NCBI RefSeq assembly: GCF_004014715.1
Contig: NZ_CP034834.1
Coordinates: 496,001-560,000 of the forward strand
DNA length: 64,000 nucleotides
Direction of reading: 5' to 3'
DNA from: Pseudoalteromonas sp. R3
GTDB taxonomy: Bacteria; Pseudomonadota; Gammaproteobacteria; Enterobacterales; Alteromonadaceae
Under the pieces are notes generated by a model. That model did not search any database. It saw nothing but the letters and a program-made list of their open reading frames with translations, and was not told where the DNA came from. The translations under genes and the position numbers were made by a program. How positions within the stretch are numbered: the stretch's first letter is position 1; each line of letters starts with the position of its first letter. Below, piece after piece: positions 56,333 to 64,000 of this stretch.

Positions 56333-56498
56333 TAATACCAATTTTACTTAATACCTGTTCAATTTGAAGGAGCAAATATGCCGCTAACGGTGTTAAAAAT
56401 TTCTCATTTAGAGCAACTAAATAGCGAAGTTTTTGCCTAGTTATCGACGATATTTTCTCGCCTCAAAATAGAACACTTAATTAAGCAATTTGGTATAA
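56333..56498. repeat. MITE-like element with short terminal inverted repeats
   Basis: A 166-bp non-coding block bounded by TAATACCAA (56333-56341) and TTGGTATAA (56490-56498), near-perfect inverted ends, with further imperfect pairing inward (ACTTAAT against TTAATTAAGC). The interior has no open frame of note. Similar ends of the form TAATACCAAT recur in marine Alteromonadales genomes as far as I recall, but only one full copy is in this window. The sequence TAATACCAATGATTG near 45896 has one similar end only. Confidence 0.55.
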
Positions 56499-56530
56499 AG
56501 GGACATCCTTGTACCTTCTCTCACAAAATA

Positions 56531-57481
56531 TTATTTAACATCTTCGAAACCGGGTAAGGAATCAAATGCACCATAGCGTGTTACGGCAAACGCACCGCAG
56601 CGGCTGGCATAGGCAATGGCATTGCTCACTGCTGACTGGTTTGTCAAAAACGCGTCAATGCTTTGCTCATTCTGAGCTCGAATAATTGCAGCCAATAATC
56701 CGCCAACGAATGCATCTCCCGCAGCAGTGGTATCAACAGCATTTACGTCTGGGACGTTTATCGAGCTTTGATAAGACTGGCCATAAAAATGAATGGGGTT
56801 TTTCCCGTCTGTGACGATTAGTAACTTTACATTGGCAGCTATGATGGCTTCAATGGTATGGGACAGTGGTTGTTCAGGGTGGCTTTGTGCATTCAGAAAT
56901 ACCAGCTCTTCATGGGAGAGTTTAACGATATCTGAGAGCGAAATTACATGCCAGATGCGTTTGGTACAGTGGGTCAGAGATGTCCACAGATTTTCTCTCA
57001 GGTTCATATCGAAACTGGTGTGCATGCCGTGCTCTCGAGCCTGAGTTAACGCATAAATTGTCGTTTTATAGATGCTGTTTTCAGTCAGGCTGTTACTACA
57101 GACATGCAACAGCGAATGGGTGTTAAACATTGTCTCGACAAAATCGTCAGCCCGAAATAACAGATCGGCTGCGGGCGGACGGTAGAAACTAAAACTTCGC
57201 TCTCCCGTGTCGTCCAGTGAAACAAACGCCAATGCCGTTTTTGCTTTGTCTGTCACTTTTACGTAATCACAATTGACATTGTATCGCGCTAAAGCACTTT
57301 TGATAAAGTGGCCAAACATGTCATCGCCAACCATACCACAAAAGCTTGCATTGACGCCTTGACGTGCAGCTGCTACTGCCACGTTTGCAGGTGCGCCACC
57401 TGCATATTTTGTAAAAGATTCAGGCTCTTTGCCATCTGAAAGAAAGTCTATCAGGGCTTCGCCAAAACACACCAGGCTCAT
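56531..57481 (-). CDS. scrK: Fructokinase (PfkB family)
   Basis: A 316-aa ribokinase-fold sugar kinase that phosphorylates fructose to fructose-6-phosphate. N-terminal VCFGEALIDFLSDG and AGGAPANVAVAAARQGV and the C-terminal DTTAAGDAFVGGLLA (anion hole and catalytic Asp) are diagnostic, with CGMVGDDMFG in between. It overlaps the end of the AGE epimerase gene by 4 bp, which ties it to mannose use: mannose to fructose, then fructose to fructose-6-phosphate. Confidence 0.9.
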   Translation of the reverse strand: MSLVCFGEALIDFLSDGKEPESFTKYAGGAPANVAVAAARQGVNASFCGMVGDDMFGHFIKSALARYNVNCDYVKVTDKAKTALAFVSLDDTGERSFSFYRPPAADLLFRADDFVETMFNTHSLLHVCSNSLTENSIYKTTIYALTQAREHGMHTSFDMNLRENLWTSLTHCTKRIWHVISLSDIVKLSHEELVFLNAQSHPEQPLSHTIEAIIAANVKLLIVTDGKNPIHFYGQSYQSSINVPDVNAVDTTAAGDAFVGGLLAAIIRAQNEQSIDAFLTNQSAVSNAIAYASRCGAFAVTRYGAFDSLPGFEDVK

Positions 57482-58671
57482 AGTGCCTCCTGCTTAAGTT
57501 GTTGGGCTCTTAGTACTTCGTAGCAGGCGCCCATTGTATGATAATCGGTTTTGCCGGCCGGGCTTTTTTCATTGCTGTAAGCTTGGTTATTACAATCCAG
57601 GATCCGATACCAGGCGCCGTGTTCATGATCAATCATGTGCTCCCAGCAATACTGCCATATTTTGTCATACCACTGCCAGTAGCGGGGTTCGCCTGTTGCA
57701 TCGGCAAGTAGGGCCGCAGCTGCGAAGCTTTCAGCTTGCACCCAGAAATACTTGTCAGAATCACAAATGTCGCCATCAGGCGCAAAGCCATAAAATATCC
57801 CGCCGTTCTTTGCATCCCAGGCTACGTCTAACGCTTTGTCAAATAAGGCTCTTGCACGCTCCAGCATCCAATCTTGTGGACTATGGCGATACAGGATCAG
57901 GAGTAACTTACTCCATTCGGTTTGGTGCCCGGGCTGAAAGCCCCACGGACGGAAAAGGTGTTTAGGGTTATCCAGATTATATTGCCAATCAATTTGCCAT
58001 GCGTTTGTGTAATGTTCCCAGATAAGTCCGTCAGCAAGCTCTGCTTGCTGTACCGTCATCGTAAAGGCAAGTGATTGAGCACGCTCTAAAAACTTACTAT
58101 CTGTTGTTGCTTCAAAGCACATTAATAATGCTTCGCACATATGCATATTGGCATTTTGACCCCGATATGGCGCAGCGCTGCTAAAATCGCCGTTGTATTC
58201 ATCTAAATACAGCTGAAATTCTGGTTGATAGTATTTTTCTTCCAGCAAAGTCCAGACGGACTCTATGGTCGCCGCAGCCGATGTTATACCCGCCTTGAAC
58301 GCCACAGCATTAGCCAACAAAACAAATGCAAGTCCATAGCAATGGTTCGTGTCGTCTTCCACCTGATTTTTATTTAATACCCAAGCGTAACCGCCGCCAG
58401 GTTGCTTGTGCGATTGCTCCAGAAAGTCCAGACCGTGCTTTACTTGTGCCAAATAGTCCGGATCAGGTGTTTGTAAGTAAGCCATGGCATAGTTAAAAAC
58501 AAAACGCGTACTCGAAACTAAATGGCGTACATGTGCGTTGTAAACCGTACCGTCATCGAGAAAGTGGTGAAAGAATCCGCCCTCGGGGTCTATACATCTT
58601 GGGTGGTAGAACGCCATTGTCCGTTCAATATGTTTAAGTAAAAAGTGATCGTTTCTGAAGTTTATTGACAT
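57478..58671 (-). CDS. AGE-family sugar epimerase/isomerase, probable mannose isomerase
   Basis: A 397-aa protein with an alpha6/alpha6 barrel of the N-acylglucosamine 2-epimerase family (HVRHLVSSTRFVFNYAMAYL, NANMHMCEALLMCFEATTDS, WGFQPGHQTEWSKLLLIL, WVQAESFAAAALLADATGE). Conserved His residues in the GHQTEW and DYHTMGACYE motifs match the catalytic pair. Given its position with fructokinase, a sugar symporter and an alpha-mannosidase, mannose-to-fructose isomerisation is more likely than GlcNAc epimerisation; that assignment rests on context. Divergent from the symporter gene with a shared operator between. Confidence 0.85.
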   Translation of the reverse strand: MSINFRNDHFLLKHIERTMAFYHPRCIDPEGGFFHHFLDDGTVYNAHVRHLVSSTRFVFNYAMAYLQTPDPDYLAQVKHGLDFLEQSHKQPGGGYAWVLNKNQVEDDTNHCYGLAFVLLANAVAFKAGITSAAATIESVWTLLEEKYYQPEFQLYLDEYNGDFSSAAPYRGQNANMHMCEALLMCFEATTDSKFLERAQSLAFTMTVQQAELADGLIWEHYTNAWQIDWQYNLDNPKHLFRPWGFQPGHQTEWSKLLLILYRHSPQDWMLERARALFDKALDVAWDAKNGGIFYGFAPDGDICDSDKYFWVQAESFAAAALLADATGEPRYWQWYDKIWQYCWEHMIDHEHGAWYRILDCNNQAYSNEKSPAGKTDYHTMGACYEVLRAQQLKQEAL

Positions 58672-58758
58672 AACCTTTCCAGTCAGTGGTTATTCCGCCA
58701 GGGCAAATTGTCCCAGCATTGCTTACTTTTAAATTCACTTTAGCATTATCAAAAATAA

Positions 58759-58774
58759 ATTGGAACGGTCCAAT
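58759..58774. promoter_or_regulatory. LacI-type operator, mannose genes (copy 1)
   Basis: ATTGGAACGGTCCAAT: arms ATTGGA and TCCAAT around ACGG. The same 14-bp core TTGGAACGGTCCAA occurs at 60269 before the GH92 gene. It lies in the divergent promoter region of the AGE epimerase and the symporter, just upstream of a candidate promoter. LacI-family regulators (ManR-type) bind sites of this form. Confidence 0.8.
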
Positions 58775-58781
58775 AAAACAT

Positions 58782-58811
58782 TTGTGATTTTTCTGTAACA
58801 GTGTGTAGAAT
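58782..58811 (+). promoter_or_regulatory. Putative promoter of the sugar symporter
   Basis: TTGTGA (58782-58787) and TAGAAT (58806-58811) with 18-bp spacing, directly downstream of the operator and 31 bp before the GTG start. Confidence 0.45.
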
Positions 58812-58841
58812 CTCTAAATCCTTTAACACGGAGTATTCCAA

Positions 58842-60115
58842 GTGAGTGAAATCAACACTAATCAAAGTTATGTTGCCAGTGGAGATGCAAAAAACAACAA
58901 CTATTTGTTGCCATTGACAGCAATGACGACCCTGTTTTTCTTGTGGGGATTTATTACTGTATTAAACGACGTACTTATCCCGCGTCTTAAAGCGGTGTTT
59001 GACCTGAGCTATACCGAAGCAATGCTGGTTCAGTTTTGTTTCTTCAGTGCTTATTTTATCGTGTCTTTACCTGCCGGTGCGTTTTTGAAGCGATTTGGCT
59101 ATAAAAATGGTGTATTGACGGGTCTTGTGGTCGCAGCTGGCGGCTGTTTATTGTTTTACCCGGCCGTGGTGGTTCATGAATACTGGCTTTTCTTAACCGC
59201 ATTGTTTGTGCTGGCGTCGGGCATTACTGTATTGCAGGTATCTGCAAACCCGTACGTGGCAGCCCTGGGGCCGGAAAAAACGGCCTCAAGTCGACTCAAT
59301 CTCGCACAGGCGCTTAATTCACTGGGCACTACAGTAGGCCCGGCAGTGGGCGGCATGTTATTGTTTGGCGCAGGTGCCAGCATTGCAACCGATGCAGCCA
59401 GTGCTGACTCAGTGAAAGTACCTTATCTGATGCTCGCTGGTGCTTTGTTACTTATCGCAGCAGTGTTTGCATTTCTAAAACTACCGACCATTGAAGCACA
59501 TACTGAAGAGGGTGACTGTAAGGCTCGCGGCCACAAGCTGACAGAAGCACCACACTTAGTGATGGGGGTTGCTGCCATTTTTTGCTATGTCGGTGCTGAA
59601 GTGGCAATTGGCAGCTTTTTAGTAAATTATTTCGCAGAGCCCTCAATTGCAGGGATGGAAGAGCACACTGCAGCAAAATACATCTCCTACTACTGGGGGG
59701 CGCTATGGTAGGACGCTTTATTGGTTCGGCTGCGCTTCAGAAGATATCCCCTTCGAAAGCCTTGATGTTTAATGCAATTGCAATTATTGCATTGTTACTG
59801 CTTACCATGTCAACCGATGGCAAGCTGGCTATGTTTGCTGTGCTGGCAGTGGGCCTGTTTAACTCCATTATGTTCCCGACTATTTTCTCCATCGCAATCG
59901 AAGGTCTTGGCTCTTTGACCAGCAAAGGATCAGGCTGGCTATGTCTGGCAATTGTAGGAGGCGCTTTGATCCCGTTAGTACAAGGCCTGGTTGCTGATAA
60001 CGCCGGGATCCAGATCAGCTTCATAGTACCTATGGTGTGTTACGTCTTTATCGCCTGGTATGGCCTGAATGTTGTGTCGCTTTATAAGCAATGGCAACAA
60101 AAGGTCGAAAGTTAA
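58842..60115 (+). pseudogene. MFS sugar/H+ symporter (FucP/ManP type) with a frameshift at a G run
   Basis: The product should be a 12-helix symporter of about 424 aa. The first frame (58842-59711) covers the N-terminal half (TTLFFLWGFITVLNDVLIPR, LQVSANPYVAALGPEKTASS) and stops after [10 protein letters not shown]. The C-terminal half ([20 protein letters not shown] onward) continues in the -1 frame to 60115. At 59695-59700 there are six G; seven would give [11 protein letters not shown] in one frame. In context it is the mannose importer of the pathway. Start is GTG with GGAG upstream. Whether the break is real or a sequencing error cannot be told from one sequence. Confidence 0.9.
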
Positions 60116-60128
60116 AATTTATCACGTC

Positions 60129-60158
60129 AAGCCGGCGCCATAGCCGGCTTTTGTTATT
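60129..60158 (+). terminator. Terminator after the sugar symporter
   Basis: AAGCCGGC (60129-60136) and GCCGGCTT (60143-60150) form an 8-bp stem with loop GCCATA, followed by TTGTTATT. Confidence 0.8.
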
Positions 60159-60231
60159 CAGTCGTTAGCCATTGTCTTTTTCCTCCTGCTATACCTACGT
60201 AATTCGCTTTTATTTCTTATCTTGTTTCTAT

Positions 60232-60245
60232 TGAATACGTATTCA
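60232..60245. promoter_or_regulatory. Second palindrome upstream of the GH92 gene
   Basis: TGAATACGTATTCA is a perfect 14-bp palindrome with a central CG, as in LacI-family sites, but different in sequence from the TTGGAACGGTCCAA operator 23 bp downstream. It suggests a second regulator for the mannosidase gene. Confidence 0.55.
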
Positions 60246-60268
60246 TTTGCAGTGTAAGATAGTGCGAG

Positions 60269-60282
60269 TTGGAACGGTCCAA
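60269..60282. promoter_or_regulatory. LacI-type operator, mannose genes (copy 2)
   Basis: TTGGAACGGTCCAA, identical to the core of the site at 58759, and 30 bp before the GH92 start. It places the mannosidase under the same regulator as the symporter, epimerase and fructokinase. Confidence 0.8.
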
Positions 60283-60312
60283 ATAATAACAAATTATAGA
60301 TAGGAGAGGTGC

Positions 60313-62664
60313 ATGCTTCGCATCATATCAGTAGCCAGCGCGGCTGCTTTGATATCTGTCTCATCGTTAGGGGTGGCGCAGGAGTCTAATACGCAGTGGG
60401 TAGATCCATTTATAGGTACTGGTGGGGACGGGCACACGTTTCCCGGGGCGGTTGTGCCTTTTGGCATGGTACAACTTAGTCCGGATACGGACAATCCAAT
60501 GCGGGGTGTGTCACCGCAGCCTGAAATATACAAGCGCTGCGCCGGATATCATTACGATGACACTACGATAGTTGGTTTCTCTCATACCCACTTTTCAGGT
60601 ACAGGTCACTCAGATCTTGGAGATCTGTTGGTAATGCCGATCAGTGGCGAGGTAAAAACTAATCCCGGTACGGCGGAAGATCCAGATTCAGGGTATCGTT
60701 CACGTTTTTCTCATCAGCAGGAATGGGCAGAAGCTGGTTACTATGGAGTTGAGTTGCAAGATTACAATATAAAGGCTGAGCTCACTGCGAGTCCCAGAGT
60801 AGGTATGCATCAGTATACCTTCAAAAATGGCGGTCAGGGCCATGTTTTGTTTGATCTCACCAGCGCTATATACAACTTCGAGAACAAGGTTATCTGGAGC
60901 GATATTCGTAAAATCAATGATACAACACTGGTCGCTTATCGAGCCACGAATGGCTGGGCCCGTAATCGTCAGATGTATTTTGCGATAGAGTTCTCTCAAC
61001 CTATAGATAACTACCGTTTCATCAACGAAGACAACATGCGTTATCGCTGTATGGGATGTCTGGGAAAAGAGAAACATTCCACTATCGAAAATAAAGCGGT
61101 AAAAATGACCGCCGGTAAAGCTGTTAAGTTCGTTGCAAGCTTCGACGACGTCGAAAACAAGCCATTGAAGATTAAAGTAGCGCTTTCAGCGGTTAGCCGT
61201 AGTAATGCACTCGAAAACCTTAAAGCAGAGATCCCACACTGGGATTTTAATAAGGTTCGTGAGGACGCAAGTGCGCAGTGGGCTACCTATCTGGATAAGG
61301 TAGACGTAAAGGGTACAAGTTCGGAAAAGCGTCAGTTTTATACTGCCCTATACCATGCATTACAGGCACCAAGCCTATATCAGGACGTCAATGGTCAATA
61401 TCGCGGCGTAGATGGCGAAATCCATGATGGCAAAGGTTTTGAGCATTACACCTTGTATTCGCTTTGGGATACTTACCGCGCATTGCACCCGCTGTTGACT
61501 TATATTGACCCGGACAGAGTGTCAGGCATGATACAGTCCATGCTGGTTCACTATCAGCAAAGCTATGAAAAGATGCTGCCTATCTGGTCATTCCATGCTC
61601 ATGAAACCTGGACCATGATTGGCTATCATGCGGTGTCGGTCATCGCCGACGCCTATCTTAAGGGGATCCGGGATTACGATGTAGATTTAGCCGTTGAAGC
61701 TATTATCAATACGGCCAATAACCCGGTTTACGATGCAATTCCTGAATATAAGAAGTTTGGTTACGTGCCAATGGATGTATTGCCAGAATCCGTGTCCATT
61801 ACACTGGAATATGCCTATGACGATTTTGCGATTGCCAGAATGTTTGAGGCGATGGGTAAAAGCGAGCTGGCGAAGCAATATTATGCACGTGCCATGAGCT
61901 ACAAAAACGTATTCGACCCTCAAAGTGGTTTTATGCGCGGGCGTGACAGCCAGGGTCGTTGGGATCCTGAGTTTAATCCATTTAAAGCTAAGTATATGGG
62001 GCCCTTTACAGAAGGAAACGCCATGCAGTACAGCTTTTATGTACCCCAGGATGTTGCAGGTCTGATCGATTTGATGGGAGGAGATGACGCCTTTACTCAG
62101 CGTCTCGATGATTTGTTTGATACGCCGTTGTCTCAAGAGATGATAAAGGAACATGAAGACATTGCCGGTCTGATTGGTAACTACGCCCACGGTAACGAAC
62201 CAAGCCATCATATTGCCTATTTATATAATTACGCCGGCAAACCCTGGAAAACCCAGGAACGAATTCGCCAGATCATGGACACGCTGAGTTCTGATAAGCC
62301 TGATGGTCTTGCCGGTAATGATGACGTTGGTCAGATGTCTGCATGGTATATTTTTTCCGCAATGGGCTTTTATCCTGTAGCGCCTGGCGATCTGGCTTAC
62401 GCAATCGGTGCACCTCAAACACCGAAGGTAACGCTTAAACTGGCAAACGGTAAGCAGTTTACGACTATTGCCGTTGGGTTGAGTGAAACACATAAATACA
62501 TCCAGTCGGTAACTTTAAATGGTAAAGCTCTGGAGCGTAGTTATTTAACTCATGATGACATTATGGCTGGTGGCGAACTTAAATATGTGATGAGCGATAA
62601 ACCAAACAAGAATTGGGGTAGAAGCTTTACAGCAAGACCGCCAGCACTCTCTGATTATCAGTAG
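60313..62664 (+). CDS. GH92 family alpha-mannosidase, secreted
   Basis: A 783-aa exported exo-alpha-mannosidase (calcium-dependent, inverting). Signal peptide MLRIISVASAAALISVSSLG with cleavage after VAQ or nearby. The GH92 hallmark GTGGDGHTFPGAVVPFGMVQ opens the N-terminal beta domain; YTLYSLWDTYRALHPL and GNDDVGQMSAWYIFSAMGFY lie in the catalytic barrel, the latter with the acidic residues that act as base. It releases mannose from glycans or mannans for import. Two operators precede it. Its closeness to the symporter and the AGE/fructokinase pair defines a mannoside locus. Confidence 0.93.
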   Translation: MLRIISVASAAALISVSSLGVAQESNTQWVDPFIGTGGDGHTFPGAVVPFGMVQLSPDTDNPMRGVSPQPEIYKRCAGYHYDDTTIVGFSHTHFSGTGHSDLGDLLVMPISGEVKTNPGTAEDPDSGYRSRFSHQQEWAEAGYYGVELQDYNIKAELTASPRVGMHQYTFKNGGQGHVLFDLTSAIYNFENKVIWSDIRKINDTTLVAYRATNGWARNRQMYFAIEFSQPIDNYRFINEDNMRYRCMGCLGKEKHSTIENKAVKMTAGKAVKFVASFDDVENKPLKIKVALSAVSRSNALENLKAEIPHWDFNKVREDASAQWATYLDKVDVKGTSSEKRQFYTALYHALQAPSLYQDVNGQYRGVDGEIHDGKGFEHYTLYSLWDTYRALHPLLTYIDPDRVSGMIQSMLVHYQQSYEKMLPIWSFHAHETWTMIGYHAVSVIADAYLKGIRDYDVDLAVEAIINTANNPVYDAIPEYKKFGYVPMDVLPESVSITLEYAYDDFAIARMFEAMGKSELAKQYYARAMSYKNVFDPQSGFMRGRDSQGRWDPEFNPFKAKYMGPFTEGNAMQYSFYVPQDVAGLIDLMGGDDAFTQRLDDLFDTPLSQEMIKEHEDIAGLIGNYAHGNEPSHHIAYLYNYAGKPWKTQERIRQIMDTLSSDKPDGLAGNDDVGQMSAWYIFSAMGFYPVAPGDLAYAIGAPQTPKVTLKLANGKQFTTIAVGLSETHKYIQSVTLNGKALERSYLTHDDIMAGGELKYVMSDKPNKNWGRSFTARPPALSDYQ

Positions 62665-62669
62665 GCTTT

Positions 62670-62774
62670 ATGTCGGACAATGATCAAAAAAGCCAAACTG
62701 AGTTACATCGCAGCAAAAATTATGCTGGGCCAGATACAGACAAGCTGGTCCTGGTCATTGTAAGTAATAAATAA
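62670..62774 (+). CDS. Possible 34-aa small protein after GH92
   Basis: An open frame starting ATG at 62670, five bases after the GH92 stop, reading MSDNDQKSQTELHRSKNY and ending LVLVIVSNK. A TAGG sits at ribosome-site distance. Its stop lies inside the start of the following terminator, a common layout for a last gene of an operon. No family recognised; short length keeps confidence low. Confidence 0.4.
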   Translation: MSDNDQKSQTELHRSKNYAGPDTDKLVLVIVSNK

Positions 62775-62798
62775 GGTGGGATTTGTCCCACCTTTTTT
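62773..62798 (+). terminator. Terminator of the mannosidase transcript
   Basis: AAGGTGGGA (62773-62781) and TCCCACCTT (62786-62794) form a 9-bp stem with loop TTTG, followed by four T. Confidence 0.9.
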
Positions 62799-62872
62799 CA
62801 TTTCGTGCACAGAGACCTGAACAATTACTAATCAGTTGAAAAATAAATCGTGAAAACAAGTGTATAATTAGC

Positions 62873-62899
62873 TTTAGGCAACAAAAGTTTCGCCGATAA
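62873..62899 (+). promoter_or_regulatory. Sigma-28 (FliA)-like promoter of the chemoreceptor gene
   Basis: GCCGATAA at 62892-62899 is an exact match to the sigma-28 -10 element. The -35 region at 62873 (TTTAGG) is a poor match to TAAAG at 15-bp spacing. It lies 68 bp before the ATG of a chemoreceptor, a gene type normally in the flagellar regulon. A TATAAT also occurs at 62863-62868. Confidence 0.6.
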
Positions 62900-62966
62900 G
62901 GTAAGACAAACTCGTTAAGATTTGGTAAAACAAATTTGTATTAGTAGAATTAAGACAGGGCTTCCC

Positions 62967-64000
62967 ATGTTCAGTGCGCTCAAATTTACAACTAAAATAA
63001 CACTGGCCGCTTCATTGGTGCTGGTGATCGTACTTTCCCTTTTTACCGTGAACAACTTTATCCTGATGCGCTCACAAACGCAGGCCCAGTTAACCCTGGT
63101 GTTACAGGAGATCTCTGAGTCGGTTTCGCAAAATATTGCTAACTGGCTGAATGACAGGCTGGACATAGTCAGCGCTGTCGCCAGTGGGCACCGTAGTAAC
63201 GATGTACACTCAGACATATTAAGGCGTGTTCAGACAGCACATGAGGCTGGTCACTTTAAGAATACTTTTATAGGCACACCTGATGGTCAGTTTGTATTAA
63301 ATGATACAACAGTGGTATTGCCGAGCGATTTTGATGCCACGCAAAGGCCCTGGTACAAATTGGCGGAGCGCAAAAGAGATACTGCATTCACGACACCTTA
63401 TATAGATGTGACGAGCAACGAGCTGACCATAACCGCGGTTGTGCCTATCATGAACAACGGACGATTCTCTGGTGTAGCTGGCGGCGATATTGATATGGCA
63501 ACTATCACAGACATAGTTAATGAAATCGATTTTCTCGGCTACGGGTATGGTTTCTTATTAGATTCTGAAGGGCGGATCCTAAGCCATCCAGATACCCAAC
63601 TTAACGATAAGCCAATGACAGATCTGTTCGGCACTAAGCTGCCATTATCGGAGGCGTTTGCTGATTTGACCATTGATGGAAAAGAAAAGCTGGTGTCATT
63701 TGTTAAAATGCGCGGTATTAAAAATGTCGACTGGTACCTGGGTGTGGTGATTGATAAAGAAATCGCCTACAGCTCAGTGGCGTCTTTTCGTAATATGGCG
63801 CTGATTTATATGCTGGTGGGGGTTGTGGTCATAGTTGTTATGCTGCAGCTGCTGCTTAAATATCTGATGAGACCTATGGTCCACTTAAATGAAGCCATCA
63901 AAGATATTGCGCAGGGAGAAGGTGACCTTACCCGCAGGCTTGATGTGGAAAACAACGACGAATTCGGAGAGTTGTCCAATTACTTCAACCTGTTTGTGGA
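62967..64000 (+). CDS. Methyl-accepting chemotaxis protein with dCache sensor (3' end cut by window)
   Basis: Translation from the ATG at 62967 gives MFSALKFTTKITLAASLVLV, a first membrane helix, then a periplasmic dCache_1 domain (about 35-275) with the ATQRPWYKLAERK and AVVPIMNNGRFSGVAGGDID motifs common to amino-acid-sensing chemoreceptors. A second helix follows (MALIYMLVGVVVIVVMLQLL, about 277-296), then HAMP (LLKYLMRPMVHLNEAIKDIA, EGDLTRRLDVENNDEFGEL). The signalling coiled coil is beyond the window edge. Preceded by a sigma-28-like promoter. Confidence 0.9.
   Translation, partial: MFSALKFTTKITLAASLVLVIVLSLFTVNNFILMRSQTQAQLTLVLQEISESVSQNIANWLNDRLDIVSAVASGHRSNDVHSDILRRVQTAHEAGHFKNTFIGTPDGQFVLNDTTVVLPSDFDATQRPWYKLAERKRDTAFTTPYIDVTSNELTITAVVPIMNNGRFSGVAGGDIDMATITDIVNEIDFLGYGYGFLLDSEGRILSHPDTQLNDKPMTDLFGTKLPLSEAFADLTIDGKEKLVSFVKMRGIKNVDWYLGVVIDKEIAYSSVASFRNMALIYMLVGVVVIVVMLQLLLKYLMRPMVHLNEAIKDIAQGEGDLTRRLDVENNDEFGELSNYFNLFV

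Noticed and set aside
1..64000. CRISPR arrays, tRNA or rRNA genes, integrases, transposases, prophage genes
   Set aside because: None seen on either strand by eye; a covariance-model and repeat search would be needed to be certain.

Overview
The window looks like about 64 kb of chromosome from a marine gammaproteobacterium of the order Alteromonadales, most likely Pseudoalteromonas. The evidence is the gene orders (hisGDCBHA, fadD-rnd, minCDE-ycgL, yoaA-tsaB), a GH18/AA10/GH18 chitin cluster, an H-NOX cluster, a cyanide-insensitive-type bd oxidase and many c-di-GMP proteins. Genus is an inference from gene content and order. I saw no rRNA, tRNA, CRISPR array, prophage or complete insertion sequence.

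Layout. 1-5,590: histidine operon on the minus strand, cut in hisA, with a textbook attenuator whose leader peptide has five consecutive His codons. 5,660-8,520: small genes, a 2OG-Fe(II) oxygenase, a DUF1289 protein, then an accessory pocket where a decayed copy of the yoaA 5' end precedes an AT-rich orphan gene. 8,522-13,700: yoaA, tsaB and a membrane EIIC-like/EAL protein. 13,716-22,300: alkaline phosphatase, alpha/beta hydrolase, fadD-rnd, minCDE, ycgL and mltB. 22,325-27,500: bd oxidase genes with a GbsR/MarR regulator behind an FNR-like box, an AhpD-like/MarR divergent pair and small envelope proteins. 27,790-38,111: signalling block with two diguanylate cyclase-type proteins, hemH, a PAS chemoreceptor, and an H-NOX/histidine kinase/degenerate HD-GYP response regulator set. 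38,615-45,775: chitinase, lytic polysaccharide monooxygenase (LPMO), chitinase. 45,908-56,500: binding protein, anmK, Na/Pi transporter with a Pho-box-like site, orphan 7TMR-DISM kinase, DUF885 peptidase, ycgN, metallo-hydrolase and a MITE-like repeat. 56,531-62,664: mannose/mannoside utilisation (fructokinase, AGE epimerase, sugar symporter, GH92 alpha-mannosidase) sharing a LacI-type operator. 62,967-end: truncated chemoreceptor behind a sigma-28-like promoter.

How genes work together. The chitin genes should attack crystalline chitin by two GH18 enzymes plus an oxidative enzyme, all with CBM5/12-like modules; AnmK separately recycles cell-wall amino sugar. The mannose genes predict: GH92 releases mannose, the symporter imports it, the AGE protein isomerises it to fructose, fructokinase makes fructose-6-phosphate. 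Four proteins have c-di-GMP domains or relatives of them (EIIC-EAL, Cache-GGDEF, GAF-PAS-GGDEF-EAL, and the degenerate HD-GYP regulator, the last tied to nitric-oxide sensing).

Most notable anomalies: the LPMO and the sugar symporter are each broken by a one-base shortage at a run of six G where seven restore the frame. Because both lesions are of the same kind, a sequencing homopolymer error is the first explanation, though G-tract phase variation cannot be excluded from sequence alone. Other points worth a look are the relic yoaA start with its inserted orphan gene, the EIIC-EAL fusion, and the FNR box plus palindrome before the bd oxidase operon. I did not find a clearly undescribed multi-gene system.
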